64,000 bases of DNA from Pseudoscleropodium purum (Eukaryota > Streptophyta > Bryopsida > Hypnales > Brachytheciaceae): the NCBI GenBank assembly GCA_963969395.1, contig OZ017804.1, positions 18,724,001-18,788,000 on the forward strand, written 5' to 3'. A program made the position numbers and the translations under genes. A model generated the notes under the pieces. It had not been told where the DNA came from. It ran no database searches and worked only from the letters and a program-made list of their open reading frames with translations. How positions within the stretch are numbered: position 1 is the stretch's first letter; every line of letters begins with the position of its first letter. This document shows positions 12,209-24,600 of the stretch, piece after piece.

Positions 12209-15069
12209 AAAATGACTGTTGTTTCGCCAACTGTTGATGCTGCTAGTGATGGTGAAGGTCTTCCACCAAGCAAGAGGGTGAAAACAATATGTTAAAGGGT
12301 CAAGCTTGCCTCCGCTACCATTACCCGGAGATGGCAGGAGATCTAGGCATGCATATTTGCCTGGGCCGAGGGAGAATTCAATACCGACGGTGACATTGTT
12401 GGCATTATCTGTCGTAGCTGCAAGACGATCACAGGGCGTCGGAAGCTTCGTGTTCCAAAGCCGACAATCTTGAAAAGCACGAGGGAAAACGCACTTGTCA
12501 GGAGGATGGCGTTCCCCTGCCACACTTGAAAAAAAGGTGACGTCTTTGTCAAACACGATTGTAAGCACCTGTAGTTGGTGAAACTGTGGGCTAGGCCGAA
12601 GCAGGCTACAACTATGGCGGAACAATTGATGGAGGGCCTGGACAACGAGTTCAAGCTTAAGCAGGTTCGGTTTTCTACCCTCTTGCATATTCTTAGTCAT
12701 GGGCGCCCAATGTGAAACTATGGGCGAGAGGAGCAGTTGTTGAAGCAACTGAAGGTAAGAAATCTGCCCAAAAAACACTGGTCGAAGACGACAGGCTAGG
12801 AGATAAGCAAGCCTCTCTACGGCTCGGTGTTGACGGCTCTGAAATCTGTTGTTCAGTCAGCCAAATTCGTTTTTGTAAACGTTGATGAGGTAACCGTTGT
12901 TGCCAATACCTCATGGTTGGGGGTTCATGTCTATGCAATGGACCACTGGGAGAGAATACCACATCTCTTACTTTTGTCTTGTGTTTCAGAGTCTGCAAAT
13001 GAAGATCACACAACAGACTCGATAATGCATGCGCTGATGAACGAGGGTGGCTTGACATGCCAAGAAATAGCTAGGAAGTGTGTATGCTTTGGGGCTGATG
13101 GTGTGAGTGTTTTTCATGGGCCCAGGACCGGAGTGACAACACAGATTCAGGGAAAGTGGGCACTGTTTTTGATCGGGGCGAGCTCCGTGAGTCACGGCCT
13201 CAATCTGGTTGTTGAAACTATGTCCAAGTTCCCGCTCATCTCGAGGATTGAGGGTCTCTTCCAAACCTTGTATTCATACTTTTGCTGAAGCAATAAGCGT
13301 CATGCTGAATTGCAGAGGCTTGCTGATCTCATGGAAACTAAGGGTAATTGTATGGTTAGTAATGTTGAAATGCGCCGGATCTCCATGAGGAGTCCAGTAG
13401 CTCGGATTCTCTGCGACTATCGCTGATGCTTGTTAAGATGGGAGTCGACATGGCTTCTGGAGGTGGTTCCAAAGCTCTTGCGGGGGCTGTCGATAACTTC
13501 GATCTTCCTCTGATGTAGAGGTTTTGCTTTCTTTGGCTATTTTCATTCCACTCGTAAACACAGTCCATTGCTTGATGAAGCTATCACAGTCTCATGATAT
13601 TTTCATATGTGACTTTGTGCAAGCGTTAAAGCGTTGAAGCTTTGCCGAAAAGATCTGTCTTGCATGTTTCTGGATGCTTCTACCGCATACAACAAAGTCG
13701 ACTTTCCTGGCTACAGTGAATTGGTGGACCTCAGAAGCCCGGAGGTTCCTCTGGCTTGGCAGCAACTTTCGGGAGACAGTGGCATCTGTCATTTGATCTT
13801 CTATTTTAATTAAACTTGAGTTTTTGCAAGATCCCACGATAAAGGGAGCGGCCAACACCTATTTGTGACAATGGAGGAGTTTAATCGGGTGCAGAACAAT
13901 GTGGAGAGCCAATTTTCAGGTAACGGCACTTTTCTTTTTTATTTCCATTTTTCTTTCATTTTTTTCTTTCATTTCATTTCTTGGTTCATTGAATGATAAC
14001 TGCTATCAGAAGTTATATACATCTCGAAACAGAAATTCAGAACTTGAATCAAAACTTCATGCACCACCAACTCTGAGGTACTTGTTCATTCCTTTTTGTT
14101 GAACTGAATTAGTCACTTGAATTAGGTACTTGTTCATTCCTTTTTGTTGAACTGAATTAGTCACTGGAATTAGGTACTTGTTCATTCCTTTTTGTTAAAC
14201 TGAATTAGTCACTTGAATTACAACTTGAGTGATAACTTGAGTGAACTCTTGAATTATAATTTGAACTGAAACTTCAATTAAAACTGAATTACAACTGAAT
14301 TACAACTTGAATAAACTTGAATGAACTTGAATTGCAATTTGAATCAGAACTTGAATAAATTATGAGTAAACTTCAATGGAAACTGAATCAAAACTTGAAT
14401 TGCTGTGACTTGAGTGACTCGAATTGAATTTGTACACTTCCTTTTGCAGAGATTGCCCAATCTTTCATTAATGCGCTGGAATGCAGGTTCCCCCAACAAG
14501 CTTTGCTTGATGCCTTTGGCATCATCTACCCGCAATACTGGCGGCAAGATGGTGCTGATGACAGTTTTAGGCATCATCTGGTGGTGCTCAAAGAGTTCTT
14601 CTCAGGTGCCAAGGTTGTGAACAAGGGTCAGTCCTTGTGTGATGGTGAAATGCCATATACTATTCCAGAGTTGCTTTCCGCCTTTGATCTGGATAATCAG
14701 CAGGGGCTTTTCGAAGTGACGATGAAGTCTAAGGTAGAAGCTGCCTGTGACCCGCCTTTCAACATCAATCCTATGATAAAGTTGTGGCAGAAACTATCCC
14801 AAAGCTGGCATTTGTGTAAGCTAATCTTGGAGTACTTTAAGTTGGCTGAAATTGGTTGCTGTCTAGTTCTTGACTCGGTGGAGGATGAGAGATGCCATTC
14901 TAATCTGAAATTCCTTAAACCATGCCAGCGGAATAGATTAGGAAAACATTTGCCACTTGTTGTCCAAATGTTTGGCCAAAAATACTTCTCTCTTGAGAGT
15001 TTTTCTTACAAGGAAGCCATTAAATCTTGGAAAAGTGCGGTAAAGGTGGGCCGGCAAGGGGATGCTTGA
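12209..15069 (+). pseudogene. hAT-family transposase gene, broken
   Basis: Segments in order match plant hAT transposases. An N-terminal piece (MTVVSPTVDAAS) begins at 12211. A BED-like zinc finger (ICRSC, then in another frame NLEKHEGKR) lies at 12375-12490. A region with LHILSHGRPM precedes the catalytic-core stretch: VNVDEVTVV at about 12876-12902, then CFGADGVSVFHG at about 13086-13121. HAELQRLADLMETKG follows at 13302-13346, SHDIFICDFVQAL at 13591-13629, and YPQYW at about 14529-14543. The C-terminal dimerisation motif VEDERCHSNLKFLK is at 14879-14920. A GT-AG intron (13920-14449) joins reading frames as SQFS/EIAQ. In-frame stops (for example TGA at 13286-13288) and frameshifts disable it. 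The last exon (14450-15069) is fully open. No terminal repeats were identified. Confidence 0.8.
13920..14449 (+). other. Intron of the hAT transposase pseudogene with minisatellite
   Basis: TTTTCAG/GTAACG at the donor and CTTTTGCAG/AGATT at the acceptor give a 530-nt GT-AG intron. It keeps the protein frame across the junction. The interior holds three 48-bp tandem units starting GGTACTTGTTC at 14077, 14125 and 14173. A degenerate run of AACTTGAATTA-like words then continues to about 14410. Confidence 0.65.
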
Positions 15070-15762
15070 AGTAGATGGTGTGTTCAACGAGTATCATCAA
15101 TTCTTCACCACAAGAATTTGGCTTAGTTTTCATGAGGTTAGTCTGGCCTTGCAATTCAAGTGAAAGTGAACCTCGACTGCAGCTTTAGCAGATGTTTTGC
15201 TGGAGACTACTAGCAACACATGGAGACGTTCATGGAAAGGACACGGCATAGTGGGCCCATTGGTGAGAAGCTGGTGATGGTGGGCTCATTGGCGACGGGC
15301 TGGTGATGGGCTGGTTTCAACTGTGACGATGCAGTTGAAGCCTTCATTGGCTGCTTTTTCTACTAACCCTGGGCAATCTAGAAGGGTTCAACTCCCTTGT
15401 TAGTGCCATGTACATATAGATTTTGGAACTTTTCAAGTATGTTGTTTTTGAAATTATAAACTAAAATTTTGTGGATGTCCAAATTCGCTTTTATTCGAAT
15501 GATTGTTCTACTTAGCAATTGTATGCATGAAAGTCCACACAAATTAGTTTTATGTTTGTACCGTATCATCCAACATGTCCCAAGTTTTGCTGTAACACTA
15601 AAAACAAATTAATACAGAATTGTCCCTTCCCAATTGCAATTTCTCAAACTTGTTCCACCAACGGAAATAGCTCCCATGTAGGACACGGTCATCGCCTTCA
15701 GTCGAAGTCTGGGAAATACGTTCTGGGATCGCTGGTTGAAACTAGTTCGCTGTACTGTACTG
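15070..15762. other. Spacer between hAT and LRR pseudogenes
   Basis: The first part (15180-15320) has imperfect GGGCTGGTGATGG repeats. The rest is AT-rich. No coding motif is supported. A splice-acceptor-like TGTACTGTACAG ends at about 15763, directly before the first LRR codons. Confidence 0.4.
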
Positions 15763-18193
15763 TACAGATCTGAAAGAACTGCCAAACGCAATTACCAAAT
15801 CGACGCACCTACACTATCTGAATCTGAGTGCTGGTTCCAGTTTGGAGATGATGCCGCATGATATTGGTCGCTTGAAAGAGCTAGAGATTCTTCACTTGCA
15901 AGCACGGTGCTTCAAGCTGGTATATCTACCGGAATCCACTGGTTGTTTAATTGACAAGTTTAAGTGAATTATACTTGCACAAGTGTTCCAATCTGATTTC
16001 ACTACCAGAATCAATTGGAGGTTGTGTCCCCGGTTGTGTCATGTTAAGATCATTGACTTTGGGTGGATGTCTTGGTTTGATATATAAAGCTACCATGTTC
16101 AGTTGGAAGCTTATGCAATTTGGAATGCTTAATCAATGCCGGCGGATTGCAGCCGCCTCTCGGACTTTCCTGATTCAATGGCGGAACTCTCCGCATTGAA
16201 ATTTCTTTTCATAGGTGGTGGTGAACTGAAAGCGATTCAGTTTTTCATTAATCATCTAGCTGAGACGTTAGATGAACTCCACGTCCACAATATATTCCTC
16301 GATCGAGAGCCTCCCCGAGTTTGTCTTCAATTTGAAAAAGCGACAGGGTATGAGGATTCTTGGATGCCATTAATTTACTTCAATATATTGGAGACAGCAT
16401 TAGTGGCTTGAAGAATTTAGGAGATCTCAGTTTTACTGGCTGCTCAAGCTTGGAAAGGATCCCTGATTCAATCGGCGAACTTACAAGCTTGGAGGTATTG
16501 GACCTGCGAGCTTGTCAGCTTCTTCAGAACTTGCCCAAGACTCTCGGACAACTTCTAAACCTGCAGGCCTTGAGGCTGAATGGGTGCATTGCTTTGGTTG
16601 AATTTTTCGATGCCGAATCTATATTCAACCTCTCAATAAGCTGTGGTCAGAAGGTATGTGAGATCATTCAATTCAGATGCGAACGAAGAATCATGGAACG
16701 AAGGTATGACATAGCAGAGCAAGATGTGAAGTACACGAAGACTTTAAGACCCGGCGACCTCACTTTTCAGGAAATGTACTGACGAGCTAATACAAGTCAG
16801 AAAAGAAACACAGAAGACCCGAGGCATCATTGTCGTCAGATTTTGAATGGTTGCGGCAACAGTCATGGCAGAAGGTTGGGGTGAATGATATCTTGGAAGC
16901 GGCGGTGTTTCTCGATAAAATGATGGAACTTGATTCTCTGAGTGAATTTGCACTCTTATGTCGAGCAACCTCGCAGGCTCTTGTCGGCGATATGGAAGGG
17001 TGTGAAGTCGATCAGGGAAAGTCTATCTCAACTGTTTCTCGACAGCTTGAAAATATGGAACTCATTTGTAGCGAAGTTTGATCCCAGAGGTGCGCTAATT
17101 GAAATTGTGAAGGTTGAGAGTAGCGAAGAAACTGCTCAATCTTCCATTCCTGTATCCGACGGCAAGACAGTTGCCTTACCAGGTAATAGCGTCACGATTT
17201 TTGGAACCATCTTTTTTATTGTTCATATTGTTCCTTTGAAGGTCAGTGGCGAATGCCTCAATCATTGGTGTAAATGTTTGATACTTCATCATGTTGGCAG
17301 CTTCGAATATTTGTTGTTTAACCCACCCTCAACCAACTCTAATTGCATTGCCTCGGGGGTATAAAGCACTTTGACATATGTTAATTACTGGACATTCTCT
17401 TATCAGATTTGTACACAACGTAAGAGATTTTTGCGGATATACAGGGAATAAGCTATTATAGAGTGTGCAATTAGAGGGGTTTTATCGTCGTCTTTTATAC
17501 CAACTGATTGTATTTACTCGACAAGCTTGTGTAGGGATTTTATCTTCAATCCTCTATCGACATGGTGTTAATGTGTTTTCTCAGGAAAGAAAGAGTTAGC
17601 GACGAGTGTCTGGAAGCCTTAGCCTGAAAGAGCTGCTGCCCTCCGGGACTGAGCAGGCACAAACTATGATAGGTTTGGGTGACTCTTCCGGGGCCGTAGG
17701 TCTACCTGGACGCTGCAGACAGGCTAGAGCCAGATAATGTTGCAACGCTTCATGCTCAAGGGTATGCAAGATTTATGGTAAATCATGTTCCTGGAGCGTA
17801 TCGAGACTACAATCGAGTACTTGAGGTGGATCCAAGTCATGCTAAAACATTGGTTTCTCGTGCAACGATGAGGCAAGGTATCCAGTCGTACGACCTCGAA
17901 GGAGCTCTTGCTTATTGTGAGAAGGCCCTTGCGATTTGCGGTGCTGGAGCTTCTCGAAACAGCTCAATCCCATTGCAAATGCGAGGATTGGTCAAATATA
18001 AGATGGGGGACTTCGACGGTGCCTTAGCTGACTTGGATTTGTCCCTCCAGGTTGTTGCAGATCTGAATACCTTACGATACAAGGAAGGGTTGCTGAAATG
18101 GAAGCTGGGAGATTTGAAGGCGCTTTGGATGACCTTGGCTTATCATGGGTCCCGATCCCGGATGACAGTCCTCTGAAGATACAGGGGAAAACT
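15763..18193 (+). pseudogene. LRR-TPR resistance-type (NLR-like) gene fragment, broken
   Basis: The first part (15763-16650) encodes TNL-style leucine-rich repeats in three frames: LKELPNAITKSTHLHYLNLS, then LTSLSELYLHKCSNLISLPES after a +1 shift at about 15950, then SSLERIPDSIGELTSLEVLD (16446-16505). The second part (16830-18193) encodes TPR-like repeats such as AAVFLDKMMELDSLSEF and LEPDNVATLHAQGYARFMV. It continues with AYRDYNRVLEVDPSHAKTLV and GDFDGALADLDLSL. A plausible GT-AG intron spans 17183-17584. A one-base loss near 18115 breaks the last TPR; the shifted frame gives GALDDLGLSWVPIPDD, then stop. No TIR, kinase or NB-ARC part is present upstream, only the hAT block, so this is a 3' fragment. 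It lies tail to tail with ACS. Confidence 0.75.
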
Positions 18194-18686
18194 TGAGGGC
18201 AATGATATTCGATTTGCAAGGCATGATCTACAGTTGACAAATGTCTACCAATAGCTCTTTTTCTGAGGTCGTTTGAGATTGATGATAAGAAATTGATTGC
18301 AGGGATAGATATTGCAAGGATGCGAGGGTTGGATGTTCTGTAAACTTCTACACTTTTGCAACTAATTTGAATATATTACAAATAGTGGGCCATTTTGCAA
18401 ATTAGTATCACACGCACTAATAGGATCAATCAGTGAACCCAGGAATCGATCCAAGGTGTAGGATTGAAAAGCCATATAGCACCTGCTGTGTTATTCGTCA
18501 ATCTCATCTCCCAAATGTACAGTTTCGAATTCCATGGACATGCATGTGAGGACCTCCTGTATGTCAAAAGCACAGCCTGCAAACTACAGATATTAACACT
18601 CACTTTCTTTTCGAGTTCTTCATTCTACTTTCAAGTTGGAACAATCAAATCCCCACAATTTGTGCAGATGCGTATGCAGGTCTCCA
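18194..18686. other. Convergent intergenic region and ACS 3' flank
   Basis: About 490 bp lie between the LRR-TPR pseudogene and the ACS stop codon. It should contain the ACS 3' untranslated region on the minus strand. No canonical AATAAA was seen on that strand. Plus-strand frames here mostly overlap the last ACS exon antisense. Confidence 0.45.
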
Positions 18687-21600
18687 TTAAAGCCGAGAGC
18701 GACGACCGCTTCCACGCTTAGTCTCCACAAGCTGCTCCACCACGGCCGGGTCTGCAAGAGAGCTGATATCACCCTGCACAACAAGCATCGCCCAAAGATG
18801 ATGCACATTCATTACACTATCAAGCAACGAACTTGGGGTGTCATTGAGGATCAAGCAGAAAAAGGTAATATATCCACCAGACAAATGGAAACTAACGCGT
18901 CGATGTTCATCTGTTGCTGTAACTCCCGCATTGCACCTTTTCATTTTCCCCTAAAGGACTAAGATGCCCAAATTTGGCCTCATGTTTTTTAAACCAGTCT
19001 TTCGTGAGTTTTTTTTGGTTCAATTTGGTTTATGTCTTCTACCAACGTGAAATGCTCGTCACTGATTCTTGTGACATAAAATATGAATAATGACCTCATG
19101 TGAATGATCTTTTTAACAATATGGTCAATTGAATTGGTTCCTTTCAAACTTGGAATCCTTTGACCTTTAGGGGGTAAGCTTAACCCCACAAGGATCAACT
19201 CCATCGTCATATGTTCAAACATCATTTCAAAGTTCAATTTAGCTTTTAAATTTTCAATATTAGATTATTACTGTGAAATGAACTGGTAAATATAACAAAA
19301 CCATCCAATTAATTTGACTTTTTTTCTCAAAGTGTAAGTAGAAATGAAGAATAGCTTTGGGATTTTTCAAGTAATCATTTTCTATGACTTGCTAGGCTGT
19401 GCTTTCTAAGTTTAAACCATAAATAAATAAAAACGAATCTTTTGAAAAATGCAATTGAGTTTATCCAAGGTGCATCCAGTTTCTGGATGAAGGGACCTTT
19501 TTGGGGTTAAAATTTACAGATCTTCTGTTGAAGGGAGCCTTGTGCCTTAAAATATTATTTAAAAACTTGTTTGTGGTTATGGATGTTTTTTTAGTTTAGT
19601 TTAGTTTTTAATAATTTATTTTTTATTTTATTTCGCATATTTTATATTGAAAAGACACTCTTTAGGGACCTACTACTACACCTAAGAACCTAAATGCATT
19701 ATTTTGATTGAATAAAATTTTAATATAAAGTTTGCTTGATAACTTGCTATCTTGCCATTGGTAACGTAGCAAAGAGCGTTGTACAAGAGGAGAAGAATGA
19801 TTAAAATTTGGGAACCTAGCCAATCTTAGGCACCTCTGGTCAGAATGCAATTTTGATTCTCAAATGTTGGTGTAGGCTTTCAAAGGCTAAGGAATGTTAT
19901 GGAATCTGTTGCAGGGAAGGAAAGTTTACCAGGTCATTGAATTGGTTCGCTGCAATCTTTCGAAGAATGCGACGCATGATTTTTCCACTACGAGTCTTTG
20001 GTAGTCCAGGAGCCCATTGAATTACGTCTGGCACCGCAAAGGATCCAATCTGTCACATACCAGGTGTGATCATACATGTCATTCACTGGAAACTGACCAA
20101 AAAATATCATGAGCTTTTCTCAAAAAGCTACTTGTCTCATAGTTTTTGACAAATCACTAGGTTTTGAGTACGTGACACACTTTCCTTCAGTTTCGCTAGT
20201 AATTAGGGAAACAAACTTTGAACTACTAGTCCAGCATCCAGTGCTGGCACCCACCAATGCAAGTGTGCAACTGAATTTCGAGAGGCTTGATGATTCCAGG
20301 CATTCACTACCAAAGGAATGAAAAAAGAATACATAAAAAGTGCCTGAAATGATTTTGGTAGCAACTCACCTCCTTTCTGACAGCAGCCTTGATCTCATTC
20401 TTAAGTTCTTCTGTGGGACTGGCACCCTCCACCAAAGTAACAAAAGCATAGATCCCTTGCCCTTTAACCTGCAACAAATCGGTCTTGGATTCATCACATA
20501 CGTAATTCTTTGGTAAAATTGGACGAAAGCATCGACTATACTTAAGCTATATGAATTCAAAATTGGATTCATCGGATCAAATTTGATATTGAATGATCTA
20601 CATGGGGATCATCATAGGAACAATCAATCGCACCTATACAAGGGCGAAAAGTAATCCATTCAGAGAGTCGGAAAATTATGAGACCACTTCGGTTGTATTT
20701 CTCTTGAGTTTACTAATAATCTCATCAAATATTTTTGGTCATTTGACTTGAGGTAGTGCGACTAGAAAAAGCGCTGCTTTTATGTGTTGTTAGCTTACAA
20801 CTTTTCATATTGAAATTGCATAAGAGATTCATGGACAAAGCTAAAAATTGAATCTAAAGCACATTTGGCTCGTACACACAAAGATCTCTCTCTTGTACTC
20901 AACGACCTCTCCAGAGTTCTATATTGACCTCCCAAATATCACACTCGTGCATACATTAAAGTTTTAACCTTTTATAGACCACACAAGCACTTCTCCGTTG
21001 CGAGAGAAACCCTTCTCCAAATAGAGTGTTTAGTGGCAAATCTCTGAAGAACAGATGTAGGCATGGGGAAGTTCTAATAGGACAAGTTCGACATCTCTAC
21101 TTCACTCTCCACAGGCTGACCATTTCTGTGACCCCAATTTCGTGGAACAACCAGTGGTCTTTTAAAGGATTAAAGTGACGCAAATAGTATCCTCTGCCTT
21201 ACATACCACTGGTGGCTCACTCCCCAAGCACATCCAACCAAGTCATAAAAACCCAAATTCAAGCAAAGTAGAAGAAGCTTACATCATGGTCGAAGGCAAC
21301 AGCAGCAGTTTCTGCACAAGCCTGATGAGAAGTGAGAGCTGACTCCACTTCACCGATACTGATTCTATGCCCACTGCGCCATCCACCAGAATTTCAATCC
21401 CACTCAGTCAATCTCAGTCTATCAGTGAACCCCAATGTAGCTAAATTTGGACTTTCAAACCAGCGTATCTCCATGTTAGTCAAATGTAATCCTCAAAGAC
21501 CACAAAAAAACCTGAATACTATAGATAAGCACAAAACACATAGTTTTAGACTCTTTGAAAACGCAAAGTTGACTACGCAATGCAAATGTGTTGAGTTTTC

Positions 21601-24600
21601 TTTCAGTGAGAGGAACGGGGTTGTAACTTAATGTTGCATTCGATGTGAGCCCTTGAATCATCCAAAATCTACACTCTTGATTGATCTTGATTCAAAAGTA
21701 CAATCTGGCACAGTGTCCTTCTCAAGCCACCCACCTTCACTCTTCTTGATTCAAGATTCAAGAATACAATTTATCATAATGTCCTTCTCAAGACTTCTAG
21801 CTTTCAAAAAAATTCGGTCTGGTTGAAAACATTCTAGAACACAATTCTGTTCAACTGGTACATGAGGGTTGAATTCTTAAATGGATGGCAATGGGTATGT
21901 CCACCTTACTCCACATAAGAACCAATTGGATTTAACAAATGTTCAACAAAAGTTTGTATGTCAGCTTGCTATCTTGCTATCCTGCCATTGACACCGTAGG
22001 AAAGGTTCAATGCTTTACAAAAATCAAATTTCAGAACTGAAATACTTGACAAATATTTTGACACTTGCGACACTTGACAGTTAGTGTCAATAACATTAAA
22101 TACAGTTTTTAGTGTAGTCAATGATGTTATGAATTAGAGGGGGAAACAAGAATTTACCTGACGTTGACGACATCGTCCACCCGGCCAGTAAGCGTGATAA
22201 ACCCATTCTCCTCTCGTTGACAGCCATCCCCAGTCACATAAAACCCCGGCCACATCCCAAAATACACTTCCCCAAAGCGTTTGTGATCTCCATACAAGCT
22301 CCGAGCCATGCCAGGCCAAGATCCCTTGATGCACAGGGCGCCATTACAAGCGCCTTCCTGCTCCTTCCCCTCAGAGTCCAACACCACGGGCTGCACTCCG
22401 AAGAACGGCAGCGTCGCAGATCCAGGTTTCAAGCCCCACGCGCCAGGCAAAGGACTGATGAGGATGCCGCCGGTTTCTGTTTGCCACCAAGTGTCCACGA
22501 TGGGACAACGGCCTTCGCCCACCACGCGGTGGTACCAGTGCCAGGCTTTGGGGTTGATGGACTCGCCTACTGTGCCCAACACGCGCAGACTCGACCGTGA
22601 ATGCTTCGTCACATTCTACACACCAAACATGATCACAAACACACACACACACGGAAAAGGATTAGTCAGTAAGATGTGTAACATTCTTTAGACTGAACAC
22701 TTGGCAACATACGGCCTATGCATCAGATTCTGGTTCTTTTCGCAGTTCGTATACATAATAATGTGAGATTCCTTCTTCATGAGAACAAGAAAAGAGTTCA
22801 AAAGAAGAATGGTCTTTTGACATGATCTCACAAGCGATCGAGAATGCTTCAGCATATGCTGCACCAAACATGATGAAACCCCAAAATTAACTTCAATGAA
22901 GTAGTTAGGAACAAGTATAACATTCTTAAGATTGAAAGGTTGACAACACCCTGATTCTGGATTCTGGATTCTGGGTTTTTTTCAGAGTTTGTATAAATAA
23001 TGTGTGCCTCCATGAAGAAAACAAAAGAGCTAAAAAGAACAAATGGTGTTTGCCGTGATCTGAGAAGCTTGTCCCTTCAATTCTGGCACTTACATACACT
23101 AATGTGATGTTGATATTTGAACATTATTCTCTATCGACGGTGCTGAATGTGTTGAGTGTACACGGCTGACGTTAAGAATGAATCACTAGCAGAACTAGTG
23201 AGGATTTTCATGGCTAAATTTCATGAAAACATTTCATCAACATTCAAGCTCTAGATTCATAGCAGTCTTAGAAAATGAGAATTGAGACCTAATTTGGGAT
23301 GGGGTGGGGGTGGGGAATGATACCATGTCACCAAGGGCTTCCAGGGACCGGATGGCAGTGGGAGCAGTGTAAAAGATGGACACCTTGTACTTCTCAATGA
23401 TCTCCCACCATCTGCTTGGAGTTGGGTGCATAGGGCCACCCTCAAACACAACTTGCGTAGCGCCGTTCAGAAGCGGACCGTAAGTAATGTACGTATGACC
23501 GGTAATCCAGCCACAGTCTGCTGTACACCTACAACCCAAAAACCCACTCACTCAATTAGGGTTTAAGGGAGAGAATACTAACAGCTTTGGATTGGCATGC
23601 CAACGATTAACTTGCCATATACATTTCAGAGCTGGTAACTGTCCTGATATGTTCATGGCAAGACATTTGATGCCATATTAGTCCAACGTTAATACTAAAA
23701 CCATCAGTGACTCAATCCCATATCCTCCTACACAGACTATTGCTACCAACAGCAACTCATCTTGCTTTGCCTTCAACTAGCAAGTTGGGTGTGAGCTTTC
23801 GGCAAAATGTCTATAGCCACTCCTCTTTGAACGGAAATGGCGTTTGTCTACTGTCTCTTCAATGCAGATGTACAACCTCCATTTAGAATGATTGCATAAG
23901 GAATTCAGAGACAGCGATAAAAATCTGATCTCAAGAAATTTGACTGTTGTAGCACCCAAAGTGATCTCTCCAGTGAACTCTATTGAGTGATCTCCCTGAG
24001 AAAGCACACTCCTACATATTGGATGTAACGCTAATGTTGGACGCAAAGAGTATCCTCAACCTTAATGATGAGAGAATCAATTGCTTCATGTTTGCAGTGT
24101 TGCAATTAACTCATCTAAGTTAAAACCCTTGCTAAAATGTTGCAAAAAAACGCGAGAACATACCAGAAGATGTCGCCAGGATGGTAGTCGAAGACATATT
24201 TGAAAGTAGTTGCAGCAAACACCATGTAGCCACCGACAGTGTGAAGCACCCCCTTGGGCTTGCCGGTGGAGCCACTCGTGTATAACAAAAACAGCGGATC
24301 CTCTGCTTCCATCCATTCCACCGGTGCTTCTGTGCTGCACGTCTTCACCTCATCCTGTATCGCACAAATCATCAAAATTTCATCAATTCCAAGGCTTCTT
24401 TCATAGGCACCCCACTACATCACATTCTATACAGTCCTCATTGGAACATCCTATAGATTAGCATGACAAAAGAATCTTGCATAGTAACTACATCTAAAAG
24501 GAAATTAAATCAGCATCTGAGCATGGTTCCTATAGTTAAACTGTCCCAGTTTCTGTTAGATCTTGTTGGTGATTGAAAGAGGATTCTAAATTCATTTAGC

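Noticed and set aside
10933..15735. CCAGTGATCCCAG (10933, 11044) and near-complement at 15723-15735 as hAT ends
   Set aside because: No 8-bp duplication joins any left copy with the right one, and the right copy runs into sequence next to the LRR fragment.
18464..18962. Plus-strand open frames near 18.5-18.9 kb
   Set aside because: They overlap the last ACS exon and its 3' flank antisense and show no domain of their own.
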